A DNA stretch of 64,000 bases from Kofleriaceae bacterium (GTDB lineage Bacteria > Myxococcota_A > Polyangia > Haliangiales > Haliangiaceae): the NCBI GenBank assembly GCA_018057825.1, contig JAGPCY010000024.1, positions 1-64,000 on the forward strand, read 5' to 3'. This document shows, piece after piece, positions 18,741 through 42,816 of the stretch. Position numbers and translations under genes: made by a program. A model generated the notes under the pieces. That model was not told where the DNA came from. It did no database searches and saw nothing but the letters and a program-made list of their open reading frames with translations. Each line of letters opens with the position of its first letter. Positions within the stretch are counted from its first letter, which is position 1.

Positions 18741-20498
18741 CTACGGCCGCCGGAACGACGGCCGTGGCCAGGTCGCGGGCACCTGGCCCGCCAGCTCGGC
18801 GGCGACCTCGGTCGGCAGCGGGAACCAGCGCAGGGCCTCGAAGTCGGCGGTGCGATCGGCCTCGGTGCACGGCGCGGTCGCCGGGCTGAGATCCACGCCA
18901 GCGGCCAGGCGGCGCGCCTCATCGAGGTACCCGGCCAGCGCGCTCTCGGGCTCGGTGGCGTGGCGGCTGCGGAACTCCATGTGGCCGGTCCGGTAGGTCA
19001 CATCGGCCAGGCGCATCGTCGCCTCGGCCCCGGCTCGACGGTGACGCCACATCCCGGTCTCCGGACAGAACGTGTAGTCGGGCAAGAACTTCCAGCCGTG
19101 ATCGGCGATGAAGTGGATCGCGTCGAGGAGGAACTCGAACTGGGCCTCGGACAGGAAGTAGTTGAAGTTGACCCGGACCCAGCCCGGCTTGATGCCCTCG
19201 CAGCCGCGGACGATCTCGCGCTCGAACTCCTTCGAGGTCGCCAGATCGATCCCGAGCAGCCGGTGGCCGTAGGGCCCAGCGCACGAACACCCGCCGCGGG
19301 CCTGGATCCCGAGCAGGTCGTTCAGCAGCGCGACGACGAAGTTGTGATGGAGGTAGGCGTCACGGTGGCGGACCACGAACGACACGATCGACAGGCGCCA
19401 GGCGTCGCGGTTGCCGAGGATGACCAGGTTGGGGTTGCGCGCCCACGACGCGATCGCCCGGTGGATGAAGTCCTCCTCGCGGGCCCGGATGGTCTGCCAC
19501 CCGACCGCCTCCTTGAGCTGGAACACCAGGCCGGCGCGGATCGACTCGATGATCGCCGGGGTGCCGCCCTCCTCGCGATGCTCGGGGTCGGTCAGGTAGC
19601 GGTGCTCCTCGGGGTTGACGTACTGCACGGTGCCGCCGCCCGGGGTCGCCGGCACGCTGTTGGCGAACAGGTGGCGCTTGGCGACCAGGATCCCCGGCGT
19701 GCCCGGCCCGCCGATGAACTTGTGGGGCGACAGGAACACCGCGTCCTTGTAGATCAGGTGACCGTCGGGGCCGCCGTCGGCCATGTTCATCTCGATCTTC
19801 ACGTAGGGGCCGGCGGCGGCGAAGTCCCAGAACGCGAAGGCGCCGTAGCGATGCAGGAGCGCGGCGACCGCGCGGGTGTCGGTGCCGATGCCGGTGACGT
19901 TGGAGGCCGCCGAGAAGCTACCGATCTTGAGCGGCCGCGCGGCGTAGCGGCGCAGCTCGTCCTCGAGCTCGACCAGATCGATGTGGCCGTCGCCGTCCTC
20001 GCCGATCGTGATCACGTCGGCGATCGACTCGCGCCACGGCAGCTCGTTGGAGTGGTGCTCGTAAGGGCCGATGAAGACCACCGGGCGCGCCTCGGCCGGG
20101 ATCTGCTCGCTCAGGTGATAGCGGGCGTCGAGGTCCGACGGGATCCGCAGATTCAGGACGTCGACCAGCTTGTTGATCGCGCCGGTCGCGCCCGAGCCGC
20201 AGAACACGACGACGTCGTCGGGGCCACCGCCGACCGCAGCCTTGATGATGGCGCGCGCCTCCTCGCGGAACCGGGTGGTCTGGCGCCCGGTCCCCGAGGT
20301 CTCGGTGTGGGTGTTGGCGTAGAGCGGCATCACCTGCGTGCGGATGAAGTCCTCGATGAACTCGAGCGATCGCCCCGACGCGGTGTAGTCGGCGTAGGTC
20401 ACCCGGCGTGGCCCGTAGGGTCCGTCGAGGGCGGTGTCATCGCCGATGATGGAGCTGCGGATGGACTCGATCAGGCGCTCGCTCGCGGAGACGGACAT
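18741..20498 (-). CDS. Class V aminotransferase-fold PLP enzyme (cysteine-desulfurase-like)
   Basis: 585 residues from the ATG reading MSVSASERLIESIRSSIIG. It has a fold-type I PLP core: GSGATGAINKLVDVL (cofactor phosphate region), SNVTGIGTDT, DFAAAGPYV, and LSPHKFIGGPGTPG with the predicted PLP Lys at about 260. A Cys-rich loop GGCSCAGPYGHRLLGI lies where desulfurases and selenocysteine lyases carry the active-site Cys. It is longer than the usual ~400 residues, with an extra C-terminal domain of about 130 residues (from around WKFLPDYTFCPETGMW). Convergent with the peptide operon and divergent from the GH31 gene. The substrate is unknown, and no link to peptide modification is apparent. Confidence 0.85.
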   Translation of the reverse strand: MSVSASERLIESIRSSIIGDDTALDGPYGPRRVTYADYTASGRSLEFIEDFIRTQVMPLYANTHTETSGTGRQTTRFREEARAIIKAAVGGGPDDVVVFCGSGATGAINKLVDVLNLRIPSDLDARYHLSEQIPAEARPVVFIGPYEHHSNELPWRESIADVITIGEDGDGHIDLVELEDELRRYAARPLKIGSFSAASNVTGIGTDTRAVAALLHRYGAFAFWDFAAAGPYVKIEMNMADGGPDGHLIYKDAVFLSPHKFIGGPGTPGILVAKRHLFANSVPATPGGGTVQYVNPEEHRYLTDPEHREEGGTPAIIESIRAGLVFQLKEAVGWQTIRAREEDFIHRAIASWARNPNLVILGNRDAWRLSIVSFVVRHRDAYLHHNFVVALLNDLLGIQARGGCSCAGPYGHRLLGIDLATSKEFEREIVRGCEGIKPGWVRVNFNYFLSEAQFEFLLDAIHFIADHGWKFLPDYTFCPETGMWRHRRAGAEATMRLADVTYRTGHMEFRSRHATEPESALAGYLDEARRLAAGVDLSPATAPCTEADRTADFEALRWFPLPTEVAAELAGQVPATWPRPSFRRP

Positions 20499-20620
20499 CG
20501 GCCGTGGTGTACCGCAGAAGCCCGGTCGACCGCGACGCGAGATCGAGGCAGCGCACCGCGTCACGCCGCGGGCGGCGGCGAGATCGCCCCAGGCCGCGGC
20601 GCCTCTGCGACACTGCCGCC

Positions 20621-23089
20621 ATGCGTGGACCCGCGATCGTCGCCGCCCTGGCCCTGACCGCCGCCTGCAGCGACGACGGGCCCGACCTCGCTCCGCCGCC
20701 GGCGACCGTGACCGCGGGGCCGCTCACGATCACCACCGCGCCGCTGACCCTAGCGGTCGCGGCCCCGCGGGGCGGCGCCTACACCCAGGGGGCCTTCGTC
20801 GAGGTCGCCACCGTCCCGACCGTCGACGCGACCCGCTACTACGACCCGGTCGCCGACGGCGCCGACTCGCTGACCTGGCGAGCCGCCACCCGCGCCACCG
20901 GGATCACCGCCGACGGCTGGCTGGTCCTCGACAACGGCGCTCGCCTGCGGGTCGCGGCCGAGGCCGGCGCGGCCGACGCCGCCCTCGAGCTCGACGCCAG
21001 CGCGGTCGACGGCGCGGTCCTGGCGCGGGTGGTCCTGCCGATGACCGCGGGCGAGCCGCTGTTCGGCTTCGGCGAGACCTTCGCCAGCGCCGACGCCAGC
21101 GGTCAGGTCCGCGAGCTGCAGTTCCGCCCCGACGCCCGCTACGAGTCGGGCATCAACGAGGCCCACGTGCCGGTGCCTCTGGCGCTGTGGCCCGGTCGCG
21201 GGGTCGGCTGGTTCATCCGCGATCGCCGCGTCGGCGCCTTCGATCTGGGCGCGACCCGCCCGGGCGAGGTCCTGGCCACCTTCGGCCTACCGGAGCGCGG
21301 CCCGCTGCGGTTCGAGTTGTTCACCGCGGCCGAGCCCCTCGACCTGGTCCGCGCCTACGTCGCCGCCACCGCGCGGCCGGCGCTGCCGCCGCGCTGGGCC
21401 TTCGCGCCGCAGCAGTGGCGCAACGAGCACCGCTCGACCGCCGAGCTCCTCGACGACGCCCGGCAGATGCGGGCCCTGGGCATCCCCGGCTCGACGATGT
21501 GGATCGATAACCCGTGGCAGACCGGCTACAACACCTTCGTCGTCGACGAGACCCGGTTCGCCGGCATCGACGCCGCCCTGGCCGAGCTCGCGGCCCTGGG
21601 CTACCGGGTGTTGGTGTGGTCGACGCCGTACCTCTTGCCCTCGGGCGCGACCGCCGACGACTACCGCACCGCGGCGGCCGCCGGCCTGTTCGTCACCGAC
21701 GCCCGCGGCCAGCCGATGAGCTTCCCGTGGAACGCCGGCCCGGTCGGGATGATCGACTTCACCAACCCGGCCGCGGTGGCGTTCTGGCGCGAGCGGATCG
21801 CGCGCATCACCGCCCGCGGCGTGAGCGGGATGAAGCTCGACTACGGCGAGGACCTGGTGGCCGATCTGTACGGCACGCGGATCGAGCTGCGGACGATGGC
21901 CGGCGACAACCAGGAGCTCCACGGCCTCTTCGCGCGCTACTACCACGACACCTACCTGGGCGCGCTGCCGCCCGGCGACGGCTTCCTCATCACCCGGGCC
22001 GGGGCCTGGGGCGAGCAGGATCGCAACACCGCGATCTGGCCCGGCGACCTCGACAGCGACTTCTCGCGCCACGGCGTCGACAACGGCGACGGCGAGCGCA
22101 ACACCGGCGGCCTGCCGGCGGCGATCGCCGGTGGGCTGGCGCTCTCGGTCTCGGGCTATCCGTTCTACGGCTCGGACATCGGCGGCTACCGCGAGGGCAC
22201 GCCGACCTCCGAGGTCCTGATCCGCTGGGCCCAGTACGCCGCGCTCGGCACGATCATGCAGCTCGGCGGCGGCGGTCCCTCGCACAACCCGTGGGACACC
22301 GCGCTCTATCCGGCGCCGGCCCTCGAGGTCTACCGGACCTTCGCCCGCCTGCACCTCGATCTGAACCCGCTCTTGTGGACGCTGGCGGTGACCGCGGCCG
22401 CCGACGGCACGCCGGTGACCCGACCCTGTCGCTTCGTGTACCCGGGGGCGGCCTGCGACGACGCCATGTTCTTGCTCGGCGACGCGATCGTCGCGGCGCC
22501 GGTGGTGACCGCGGGCGCGACCACGCGGTCGGTCGTCCTGCCGCCCGGTCGGTGGATCGACTGGTGGACCGGCGCCGCCACCACCGGCGACGGCATCACG
22601 GCCCACGATGCCGCCGCGCCCCTCGAGCGCCTGCCGCTGTGGCGCGCCGCCGATCGGTTCGTGCCGATGTTCGCGCGCGCCGCCGACACCCTCGCGCCGG
22701 CGACCGCGCCGGGCGTGACGTCGTACGCCGACCCGGCTTACGGCCGCGAGCTTCGGCTGTGGCTGACGCCCGACGGCGGCGTCGCCGAGGTCGCGCTCCA
22801 CGACGGCGCCCAGGCCCGGGCCGAGGTCGTGGGAGGCGCGTACCGCCTGCGCTTCGAGCCCGGCAGTCAGTACACCGTCGCCACCTTCGATCTCGACACC
22901 ACTGCGGCGCTGGCCACCCAGGTCGCGGCCACGACCGCCGTCACCGTCGACGGCGTCGCTGCCCCGGCGGTCGCCGACGGCGCGGCGCTGGCGTCGTGCC
23001 CGACCGCGTGCTGGCTGGCAGAGCCGACCCAGCGGCGCCTGCGGATCCGGGTCGTGGCGGCGGCGCCGACGGAGATCGTGTTGCAGTAG
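20621..23089 (+). CDS. Glycoside hydrolase family 31 lipoprotein (alpha-glucosidase/xylosidase type)
   Basis: 822 residues from the ATG at 20621, with lipobox LTAAC near residue 18. N-terminal beta-sandwich, then a (beta/alpha)8 barrel with family 31 signatures: WIDNPWQTGYNTF, GMKLDYGED with the predicted nucleophile Asp407, ITRAGAWGEQ, and WPGDLDSDF with the predicted acid/base Asp476. SGYPFYGSDIGGY and IRWAQYAALGTIMQLGG are also typical of the family. C-terminal beta domains follow. It probably hydrolyses alpha-linked glycans outside the cytoplasm. The exact sugar (glucose, xylose, sulfoquinovose) cannot be set from the sequence alone. The reading upstream of 20621 is Arg-rich and lacks a signal peptide. 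Confidence 0.9.
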   Translation: MRGPAIVAALALTAACSDDGPDLAPPPATVTAGPLTITTAPLTLAVAAPRGGAYTQGAFVEVATVPTVDATRYYDPVADGADSLTWRAATRATGITADGWLVLDNGARLRVAAEAGAADAALELDASAVDGAVLARVVLPMTAGEPLFGFGETFASADASGQVRELQFRPDARYESGINEAHVPVPLALWPGRGVGWFIRDRRVGAFDLGATRPGEVLATFGLPERGPLRFELFTAAEPLDLVRAYVAATARPALPPRWAFAPQQWRNEHRSTAELLDDARQMRALGIPGSTMWIDNPWQTGYNTFVVDETRFAGIDAALAELAALGYRVLVWSTPYLLPSGATADDYRTAAAAGLFVTDARGQPMSFPWNAGPVGMIDFTNPAAVAFWRERIARITARGVSGMKLDYGEDLVADLYGTRIELRTMAGDNQELHGLFARYYHDTYLGALPPGDGFLITRAGAWGEQDRNTAIWPGDLDSDFSRHGVDNGDGERNTGGLPAAIAGGLALSVSGYPFYGSDIGGYREGTPTSEVLIRWAQYAALGTIMQLGGGGPSHNPWDTALYPAPALEVYRTFARLHLDLNPLLWTLAVTAAADGTPVTRPCRFVYPGAACDDAMFLLGDAIVAAPVVTAGATTRSVVLPPGRWIDWWTGAATTGDGITAHDAAAPLERLPLWRAADRFVPMFARAADTLAPATAPGVTSYADPAYGRELRLWLTPDGGVAEVALHDGAQARAEVVGGAYRLRFEPGSQYTVATFDLDTTAALATQVAATTAVTVDGVAAPAVADGAALASCPTACWLAEPTQRRLRIRVVAAAPTEIVLQ

Positions 23090-23300
23090 CGCCGAGGCGG
23101 AGGCGGAGGCAGAGGCGGAGGCCGAGGCCGAGGCCGAGACCGAGGCGGAGGCAGAGGCAGAGACCGAGACCGAGGCCGAGACCGAGACCGAGGCCGAGAC
23201 CGAGACCGAGACCGAGGCCGAGACCGAGACCGAGACCGAGACGGAGACCGAGACCTAGGCGGGAGGCGGAGGCCGAGACCGAGGCCGAGGCGGAGGCAGA
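23090..23300. repeat. Hexamer tract (GAGGCC/GAGACC/GAGGCA)n
   Basis: About 210 bp of GAG-led hexamers starting right after the GH31 stop codon. Purines dominate the plus strand. No gene or hairpin. Confidence 0.95.
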
Positions 23301-23350
23301 GACTGCGTGGCAGCAGGCATCTCGAACCGTTTGGTGCTCTAGTGCGGTTC

Positions 23351-23866
23351 ATGCATGTCGACGTCTCCACCGTGATCGCTCAGATGGCGGCCCAGCTCGA
23401 GCAGCTCGGCACCTGGCTGACCAAGGCCACCGACTTCGCGACGACCAAGAAGTTCGATCCCAACACGCTCCTGACCGCGCGCCTCGCGCCCGATCAGTTC
23501 CCCCTGCTCCGCCAGATCGGCGCCGCCTGCGACAGCGTGAAGCTCGCGGTGACCCGGCTGACCGGGATCGCGGGCCCGGTCTTCGCCGACGATCAGACCA
23601 CCCTGGCCGAGTGTCAGGCGCGGATCGCGGCGGTCGTGGCCTTCGTCCGCTCGGTCGGGCCCGACGCCTACGCCAGCGGCCCGACCGCGAAGGTGGTGTT
23701 CCCGTGGATGCCGGGCAAGTACCTGACCGGGCCCGACTACGTCGTGCAGTTCCTGATCCCGAACTTTCAGTTCCACCTGACTCACGCCTACGCCCTGCTC
23801 CGCCACAACGGCGTCGATCTGGGCAAGGCGGACTTCCTCGGCGCGCTGACGTTCCACGAGCTGTGA
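23351..23866 (+). CDS. DUF1993-like helical-bundle protein
   Basis: 171 residues from ATG (MHVDVSTVIAQMAAQLEQLG); a GTG nine bases upstream is also possible. All-helical pattern typical of DUF1993/DinB-like four-helix bundles: AQLEQLGTWLTKATDF, LTARLAPDQFPLLRQI, CDSVKLAVTRL, TLAECQARIAAVVAFV and a final helix with NFQFHLTHAYALLRHNGVDLGK, all highly characteristic of the family. Cytoplasmic; no signal peptide. The function of the family is not established. Monocistronic between two hexamer-tract regions. Confidence 0.85.
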   Translation: MHVDVSTVIAQMAAQLEQLGTWLTKATDFATTKKFDPNTLLTARLAPDQFPLLRQIGAACDSVKLAVTRLTGIAGPVFADDQTTLAECQARIAAVVAFVRSVGPDAYASGPTAKVVFPWMPGKYLTGPDYVVQFLIPNFQFHLTHAYALLRHNGVDLGKADFLGALTFHEL

Positions 23867-24016
23867 TCGGCGGTTCGGGGTGCGCGCCGCTGCGGGCACC
23901 TCCGGCGGCGCGGGCGAGATCGGCGGCCGAGGAGCGCGACCCTACGACCTGGCACGGCGTGTGGATTCTCTCCCGAGCGTCCCGTCCCTCGCCGCGATCT
24001 CGCCAGGAGCATGTCG

Positions 24017-24691
24017 ATGAAGTCCACACCCACCACCTTCGCTGCCGCGATCCTCGCCACCGCTGTCGGCTTCGGCCACGCCCGCGCCGAGGGCCCACCC
24101 GGCACCTGTGACTGCGCGGTCACGGCGGTCGCAGCCGCCCCGGTCGCGGTCGCGCCCACCGCGCCGCCCCTGCCGCGCTGGGGCCTCGGCCTCCACGTCG
24201 CCTCGGTGGCGGTCCAGGAGCGCACGATGGACGAGCCCGCCGAGTTCGGCGGCGGCGGCCTCCAGCTCCGCTACCGGGTCCGGCCGCGGTGGCAACTCGA
24301 GCTGGCCTTGGCCCACGTCACCTCGCCGCCCGAGGCGGCCACCGACGGCGTCGAACGCCACCTCGACACCGCCATGCTCTCGGTGCTCTACCACCCGCGG
24401 CCGCACGCCCGCTGGGACTGGTACGTGATCGCCGGCCTGGGCGCTCGCGCCGACGGCGACCCCGACCTCGACGACGAGGCCCGCGAGGCGTCCCAGGCCC
24501 CGACCGCGCAGCTCGGCTTGGGCGTCGAGCGCCGACTGTGGGGCGCGCTCCGCAAGGTCGGGATCTCGGCCCAGGCCACCGCGGTCGCGGTCGGCCAGCC
24601 CGCCGAGATGGACGCGGCCCGGGCCGCCGAGGTGGACGAGGACGTCAAGGTCGATGGCGGGTTCGCGATCGGCGCGACCTACTACTTCTGA
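24017..24691 (+). CDS. Small outer-membrane beta-barrel protein
   Basis: 224 residues. AGGAG (24005-24009) is 7 bases before ATG 24017 but only 1 base before the in-frame ATG at 24011, so the second is chosen. Signal peptide to about ARA, then a short Ala/Pro-rich linker with CDC. The remainder is amphipathic strands (WGLGLHVASVAVQER, LQLRYRVRPRWQLELALAHV, WYVIAGLGARADGD) ending ATYYF with a terminal Phe. An 8-strand barrel is likely. Similar in style to the barrels at 14.3 and 17.6 kb. Function unknown. Confidence 0.7.
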   Translation: MKSTPTTFAAAILATAVGFGHARAEGPPGTCDCAVTAVAAAPVAVAPTAPPLPRWGLGLHVASVAVQERTMDEPAEFGGGGLQLRYRVRPRWQLELALAHVTSPPEAATDGVERHLDTAMLSVLYHPRPHARWDWYVIAGLGARADGDPDLDDEAREASQAPTAQLGLGVERRLWGALRKVGISAQATAVAVGQPAEMDAARAAEVDEDVKVDGGFAIGATYYF

Positions 24692-24713
24692 GCCCGCGAC
24701 GGAGCGCACCCGC

Positions 24714-24876
24714 CGAGGCGGAGGCCGAGACGGAGACCGAGACCGAGACCGAGGCCGAGGCCGAGACCGAGGCCGAGGCGGAGGCCGAGACGGAGACCGA
24801 GACCGAGACCGAGACCGAGTCCGAGGCCGAGTCCGAGACCGAGTCCGAGACCGAGTCCGAGACCGAGTCCGAGACT
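24714..24876. repeat. Hexamer tract (GAGGCC/GAGACC/GAGTCC)n
   Basis: About 160 bp of GAG-led hexamers between two codirectional genes. It includes a GAGTCC subtype not seen in the other tracts. Confidence 0.95.
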
Positions 24877-24911
24877 GGCGCCGCGCCGCCGCGACCGCTA
24901 CAACGGCGACC

Positions 24912-25547
24912 ATGGACGCCGCGTTCTGGCAGGCTCGGTGGGACACCGGGCAGATCGGGTTTCACGAGGGCCGCCCCAACCGCTACCTGACCGAGTTCGT
25001 CGACACGCTCGGCGAGGGCCGGCGGGTGCTGGTCCCGCTGTGCGGCAAGACCGTCGACCTGGCCTACCTCGCCGAGCGCGGCCACCAGGTCGTCGGGGTC
25101 GAGCTGGTCGAGGCTGCGGTCATCGGGTTCTTCGCCGAGCGCGAGCTGACCCCGACCATCGAGGACCATGGCCAGGCCCGGCGGTACACCAGCGGCGCGA
25201 TCGAGCTGTGGGTCGCCGACATGTTGACGATCGAGCCCGACGCGCTGGGCCCGGTCGACGCGCTCTACGATCGCGCGGCCCTGATCGCGCTGCCACCGGC
25301 GCTGCGGCACGCCTACGCCGAGCGCCTGCGCGCGCTCCTGCCCGCCGGTGCGCCGGCGCTGGTCGTGACGATGACCTATCCGCAGACGGCCATGCCGGGG
25401 CCGCCCTTCGCGGTCGAGGACGACGAGCTCGACCGCCTGTTCGCCGGCCTGCCGCGGACCCGCCTGGCCGACGCCGACCTGGCCCAGCCCCGGCTGGCTG
25501 CGCTCGGCCTGACCGGCCGCGAGCGCTGCGACGCGCTCACGTTCTAG
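24912..25547 (+). CDS. Thiopurine S-methyltransferase-like SAM-dependent methyltransferase
   Basis: 211 residues. It begins with the TPMT hallmark FWQARWDTGQIGFHEGRPN, followed by VLVPLCGKTVDLAYLAERGH (SAM-binding motif I) and VVGVELVEAAV. Further on are DALYDRAALIALPPALR and a PFAVEDDELDRLF region. Length fits the bacterial TPMT family. In bacteria such enzymes methylate selenium, tellurium or thiol compounds; the substrate here is unknown. Its stop lies 3 bases from the convergent kinase stop. Confidence 0.92.
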   Translation: MDAAFWQARWDTGQIGFHEGRPNRYLTEFVDTLGEGRRVLVPLCGKTVDLAYLAERGHQVVGVELVEAAVIGFFAERELTPTIEDHGQARRYTSGAIELWVADMLTIEPDALGPVDALYDRAALIALPPALRHAYAERLRALLPAGAPALVVTMTYPQTAMPGPPFAVEDDELDRLFAGLPRTRLADADLAQPRLAALGLTGRERCDALTF

Positions 25548-25550
25548 ATC

Positions 25551-28448
25551 TCACCGCCGGTGCTTGCGCAGCCAGCGGTCGATGTCGACGACCTGGGGCC
25601 GACCGTGATCGCCGAGCTTGGCGAACTCGGCCCGAGCCGCCTCGGCGAAGCCCCGGGCCCGCGCCCGATCGCCGCCGGCGGCCATCAGGTTCTGCGCCAT
25701 CGACCACTTGAGGAGCGCCAGGTTGAACGGCTCGGTGTTGGTGGGATTGGCGTCGCGGATCACCGGCTCGAGCACCGCGACCGCCTCGACCGCGCGGTCG
25801 TGGTAGCCCAGCACCAGCGCCAGGGCGCCGCGCGCGGTCAGCACCTGTGGGCTGCGCAGCTCCTCGAAGATCTCGACCGCCAGCCGCAGCTTGGCCAGGC
25901 CGGCCTCGAGATCGGACGCGGTCAGGTACTGCCCGTAGGCGAGCAGGGTGGCGGCGACGTCGATCGACCGCGGCCCGTGCTTGGCCGCCAGGATCTCGGC
26001 GCGATCGAAGTGGGCCCGCATCGCCGCCGGGTCGTCGCGCCGGTAAGCGAGCTCGGCGAGCTCGGCCTGCAGGCCACGCTCGAAGAGGCCAGCCAGCGGG
26101 CTATCGCTGGCCGCCATCACCGCGATCGCCTCTTCGAGCATGCGCCGGCGCTGGTCGGGTTCAGGCTCGAGCCCGGCGAGATCGCCGTAGCTCTCGGCGG
26201 TGCGGACGTGGCGGGGACCGAACACCCGCAGGCGCAGCTCGTGGGCCGCCCGGTACCGGTCCCGGGCGCCGTCGAGGTCGCCGCGCTGGTACGCCAGGTG
26301 GCCTAGGACCCGCGTGTAGTCGGCGATCGCCGGATGATCGGCGCCGCTATGGACCTGACGATCCGCGAGCAGCCCCTCCGCCAGGGTCGCGGCCTCGTCA
26401 AACTTCGCCTGCGGCACCAGGGCCTCGAGCAGGCAGTCGCGCGCGGCCGTACGGTCGCGCGGATCGGCGGTGGCGTCGGCCTCCACCTCGGCCAGCACCG
26501 CGCGGCAGGCCCGCTCGCTGTCGGCGAACCGGCGCAGGCGCACCAGGACCCGGGCCTGGCGGATGCGTTGGCGCCGGAGCACGGCGGCGTCGCCGGTCGC
26601 GCGGGCGGTGGCGGCCGCGATCTCGGCGTAGGCGGCGACCGCGTCGGCGCGCCGCGCCACCGCCGCCGCGTGGGCCAGGGCCTGCCACGCCGCCGCGGCC
26701 TCGCGGTCCAGGTGGCGCTCGGTGGCGAGGGTCGCGGCCCGGGTGAGCGGGGCCTCCGCGGGCTCGAGACGCGCCAGCGCCAGCTCGCCCTGCGCGAGCG
26801 TGGCCCGCACCACCAGCGGGGCCCAGGCCACGGTGTCGGCCTCGGCGACCAAGGCCTCCAGCTCGACGACCGCCGCCGCATACAGCCCGGCGTCGGTCCG
26901 GGCCTTGGCCGCGGTCAGGCGCGCCTCCAGGGCGGCCACCGTGGCGGCCTGGGTCGGCGGCGGCACGTCCTCGGCGGCCAACGCGCGGGCGTCATCGCAG
27001 GCCGCGAGCGCCGGCAGCCCGCTCACGACCGCGACCGCGTGATCGACCAGCTCGGCTGGCGGGCGCTCGCCGAGCACCTGGGTGACCGAGCCCAGGGCGG
27101 CCAGGCCCCGCGCCAGGCAGTGATCGCGGGCGGCGGCCTGCGGCGCGGTCGGCGCCGCGCAGGCCGCGATCGCCCGCGCCGTCCACGCGGTCGCGTAGCC
27201 GTCGAGTCGCTCAGTGGCCTCGGCGGCGGCGCGGGCCGCGAAGCCGCGACCGCTGGCGGCGAAGCCGTCGACGATCGCCTGGCGCCGCGCTGGCGACCAC
27301 GCGGTCGCGGCCCGGCTCGCCACCGTGGCCCCGCAGCGATCGGCCGGCGCCGGCGCCGGCCGCACCGCCAGCCACACCGCCGCGCCGACCCCGAGGGCGG
27401 CGACCGCTGACAGCGCGATCACGGCGCCGCGGTACGGCGCGCGCGGCTCGAGGGCGCTGAGCAGCGCCTCCATCGTCGGCCAGCGCGCCGACGGATCGCG
27501 CGCCAGGCCCCGGACCAGGGCGCGCACGATCCGGCGCGGCACCTTCGCGCCGGCGGGCGGCGGCACCAGCGCGCCCTCGCCGATGAACGCCATGTACTCG
27601 AACGGCGAGGTCACGTCGCCGTGGCCGACCGGCACGTAGGGATGCGCGCCGAACAGGCCTTGCCACAACGCGACGCAGAAGCCGAACTGATCGCTGGCCG
27701 CGGTCGCGCGCCGGCCGGCGTGTTGCTCGGGGGCCATGTACGCCGGCGTGCCGATCACCGCGCCGGCCTGGGTGACGTCGGTCGACAACGCGCTGGGCCC
27801 GGTCGCGTGGACCGAGCGCGCGGCCGGCACCATCGCCGCCTCGGGGCCGACCTCGTCGGCGGCCCGGGCCACGCCGAAGTCGGTCACCGCGACCCGGCCC
27901 GCGCGATCGATGAGCACGTTGCTCGGCTTGACGTCGCGATGGATCAGGCCGGCGGCGTGGGCGGCCGCCAGCCCGCGCCCGGCCTCGACGTAGAGGCGCA
28001 CGACCTCATCCCAGCGCGGCCGCTCGCGGGCCAGGTGCTCGCCGAGCGTCGTGCCCTCGACGAACTGCATCGCCAGGAACACCCCGCCCGCGGTCTCGCC
28101 GACCTCGTGGACCGCGACGACGTTCGGGTGCGCCAGCTTGGCCAGGGCCTGGGCCTCGCGGACCAGCCGGGTCGCGGCGTCGGCGCCACGGGCCCCGGCC
28201 TGGAGGATCTTGATCGCCACCCGGCGGTCGAGGTGTGGATCGTAGGCCGCGTAGACCTCGCCCATGCCGCCAGCGCCGACCTTGCGCTCGACCACGAAGC
28301 GGCCGACCACCGTCCCCGGCCGCAGCCCGTCACGGGCGGCCGCCGGTTCGGCACGTGCCGCCACCGCGACCCCGGGCAAGGTCTGGGCCGTACCGGCCAC
28401 CGCGGTCGGTTCCAGGGCCACCGGTCGCTCGTCGTCGCGGTCGCTCAC
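25551..28448 (-). CDS. Ser/Thr protein kinase with C-terminal TPR region
   Basis: 965 residues from GTG ([10 protein letters not shown]); an upstream GTG at 28553 would add 35 Pro/Arg-rich residues. The kinase domain (about 45-310) is canonical: [34 protein letters not shown] and [10 protein letters not shown]. One membrane helix follows ([22 protein letters not shown]). The remaining ~600 residues are Ala-rich TPR-like helices ([31 protein letters not shown]), a layout common in myxobacterial kinases, where the repeats may bind partners. It is downstream of and codirectional with tRNA-Leu. Confidence 0.9.
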   Translation of the reverse strand: MSDRDDERPVALEPTAVAGTAQTLPGVAVAARAEPAAARDGLRPGTVVGRFVVERKVGAGGMGEVYAAYDPHLDRRVAIKILQAGARGADAATRLVREAQALAKLAHPNVVAVHEVGETAGGVFLAMQFVEGTTLGEHLARERPRWDEVVRLYVEAGRGLAAAHAAGLIHRDVKPSNVLIDRAGRVAVTDFGVARAADEVGPEAAMVPAARSVHATGPSALSTDVTQAGAVIGTPAYMAPEQHAGRRATAASDQFGFCVALWQGLFGAHPYVPVGHGDVTSPFEYMAFIGEGALVPPPAGAKVPRRIVRALVRGLARDPSARWPTMEALLSALEPRAPYRGAVIALSAVAALGVGAAVWLAVRPAPAPADRCGATVASRAATAWSPARRQAIVDGFAASGRGFAARAAAEATERLDGYATAWTARAIAACAAPTAPQAAARDHCLARGLAALGSVTQVLGERPPAELVDHAVAVVSGLPALAACDDARALAAEDVPPPTQAATVAALEARLTAAKARTDAGLYAAAVVELEALVAEADTVAWAPLVVRATLAQGELALARLEPAEAPLTRAATLATERHLDREAAAAWQALAHAAAVARRADAVAAYAEIAAATARATGDAAVLRRQRIRQARVLVRLRRFADSERACRAVLAEVEADATADPRDRTAARDCLLEALVPQAKFDEAATLAEGLLADRQVHSGADHPAIADYTRVLGHLAYQRGDLDGARDRYRAAHELRLRVFGPRHVRTAESYGDLAGLEPEPDQRRRMLEEAIAVMAASDSPLAGLFERGLQAELAELAYRRDDPAAMRAHFDRAEILAAKHGPRSIDVAATLLAYGQYLTASDLEAGLAKLRLAVEIFEELRSPQVLTARGALALVLGYHDRAVEAVAVLEPVIRDANPTNTEPFNLALLKWSMAQNLMAAGGDRARARGFAEAARAEFAKLGDHGRPQVVDIDRWLRKHRR

Positions 28449-28624
28449 CCCGCCAGTGTACTCACCACAGGGCCGGCCCGCCCCGCCCGCCGGCGCCCGT
28501 GCGCGACGAAACCACGCCGGCCCGATCCGCTCGGCCGGTCGCTCCGATCCCACGCCCGAAACGCCGAACGGCAGCCGTTCCCGGCTGCCGTCTCAACTCC
28601 TCGCCGCCGTTGGTGGTTGGTTCG

Positions 28625-28706
<82 letters not shown>

Positions 28707-28734
28707 GGTACGTGCAGTGTCAAATCAGGTGCGG

Positions 28735-28762
28735 ACTATACTCAGGTGCGTTCGCCGGTCAA
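28735..28762 (-). promoter_or_regulatory. Promoter of tRNA-Leu (-35 TTGACC, 16 bp, -10 TATAGT)
   Basis: On the minus strand TTGACC (28762-28757) and TATAGT (28740-28735) are 16 bp apart and predict a start near 28728, about 22 bases before the mature tRNA. Confidence 0.75.
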
Positions 28763-28906
28763 CGTTCGATGCCGGATTTTTTGTCCGACCTCGGCGGTTG
28801 TGATCGGACGTTTCGTACCGCAGGGCGGAGCGAATGGGAAGCGCCGCGCGGTAGCACTTTACTTCCCGACGTCCACCAACCTACCATCGAGGCGCTCGGG
28901 TTTCGC

Positions 28907-30526
<1,620 letters not shown>

Positions 30527-30554
30527 GCCGCGCGCGTCGTCGTGGCGGGTAGCG

Positions 30555-30640
30555 GCGGAGGCCGAGGCCCGAGGAAGAGACGGAGACCGAGGCCGAGACC
30601 GAGGCCGAGACCGAGACCGAGGCCGAGGCCGAGACCGAGT
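30555..30640. repeat. Hexamer tract (GAGGCC/GAGACC)n
   Basis: About 85 bp of GAG-led hexamers between the convergent cyclase and giant TPR genes. Confidence 0.9.
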
Positions 30641-30678
30641 CGGCCCGATGAGCCCGCCCTATCGCCCGCCGGCTGGCG

Positions 30679-42522
<11,844 letters not shown>

Positions 42523-42816
42523 GTGCGCAGCATCCTCGCGCACTTGCAGGGTCGCTGCTACCCCTGGCGGTCGCGAATCGGGCACCGCGAGTCAACTTTT
42601 CGCGCGCGGTTGCCACCGACGCGCGCGGGCGCGATCCGAGGCGCGGAGGACGAGGCCCCACGCGCCCGCTCGCCCCGCGGACGAACGCGCGCCCGCAGGC
42701 CGCCGGCCGCGCCGCCGCACCGCGGCACACCCGCCCGACCGCGCCGACCGCGCCACCGTCCCCGCCCCTCGCCGCCGCTCGCCCGTCCGTCCCTCTCGCC
42801 CGTTCGTGGCCTGACG
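42523..42816. other. 294-bp intergenic stretch, no gene seen
   Basis: Very GC-rich and CG-repeat-like. I see no convincing promoter, hairpin or coding frame. It separates the TPR lipoprotein gene from the giant TPR gene, which may therefore have its own promoter. Confidence 0.6.

Noticed and set aside
16565..20498. Lanthipeptide or other RiPP with the class V enzyme as maturase
   Set aside because: Cores lack internal Cys. The PLP enzyme is on the other strand, outside the sigma-54 units and separated by a hexamer tract. No LanB/LanM/YcaO/radical-SAM gene is seen.
23950..23965. Sigma-54-like site before the small barrel gene (24017)
   Set aside because: TGGCACG is present, but the -12 element has GG instead of GC. 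Too weak to add to the regulon.
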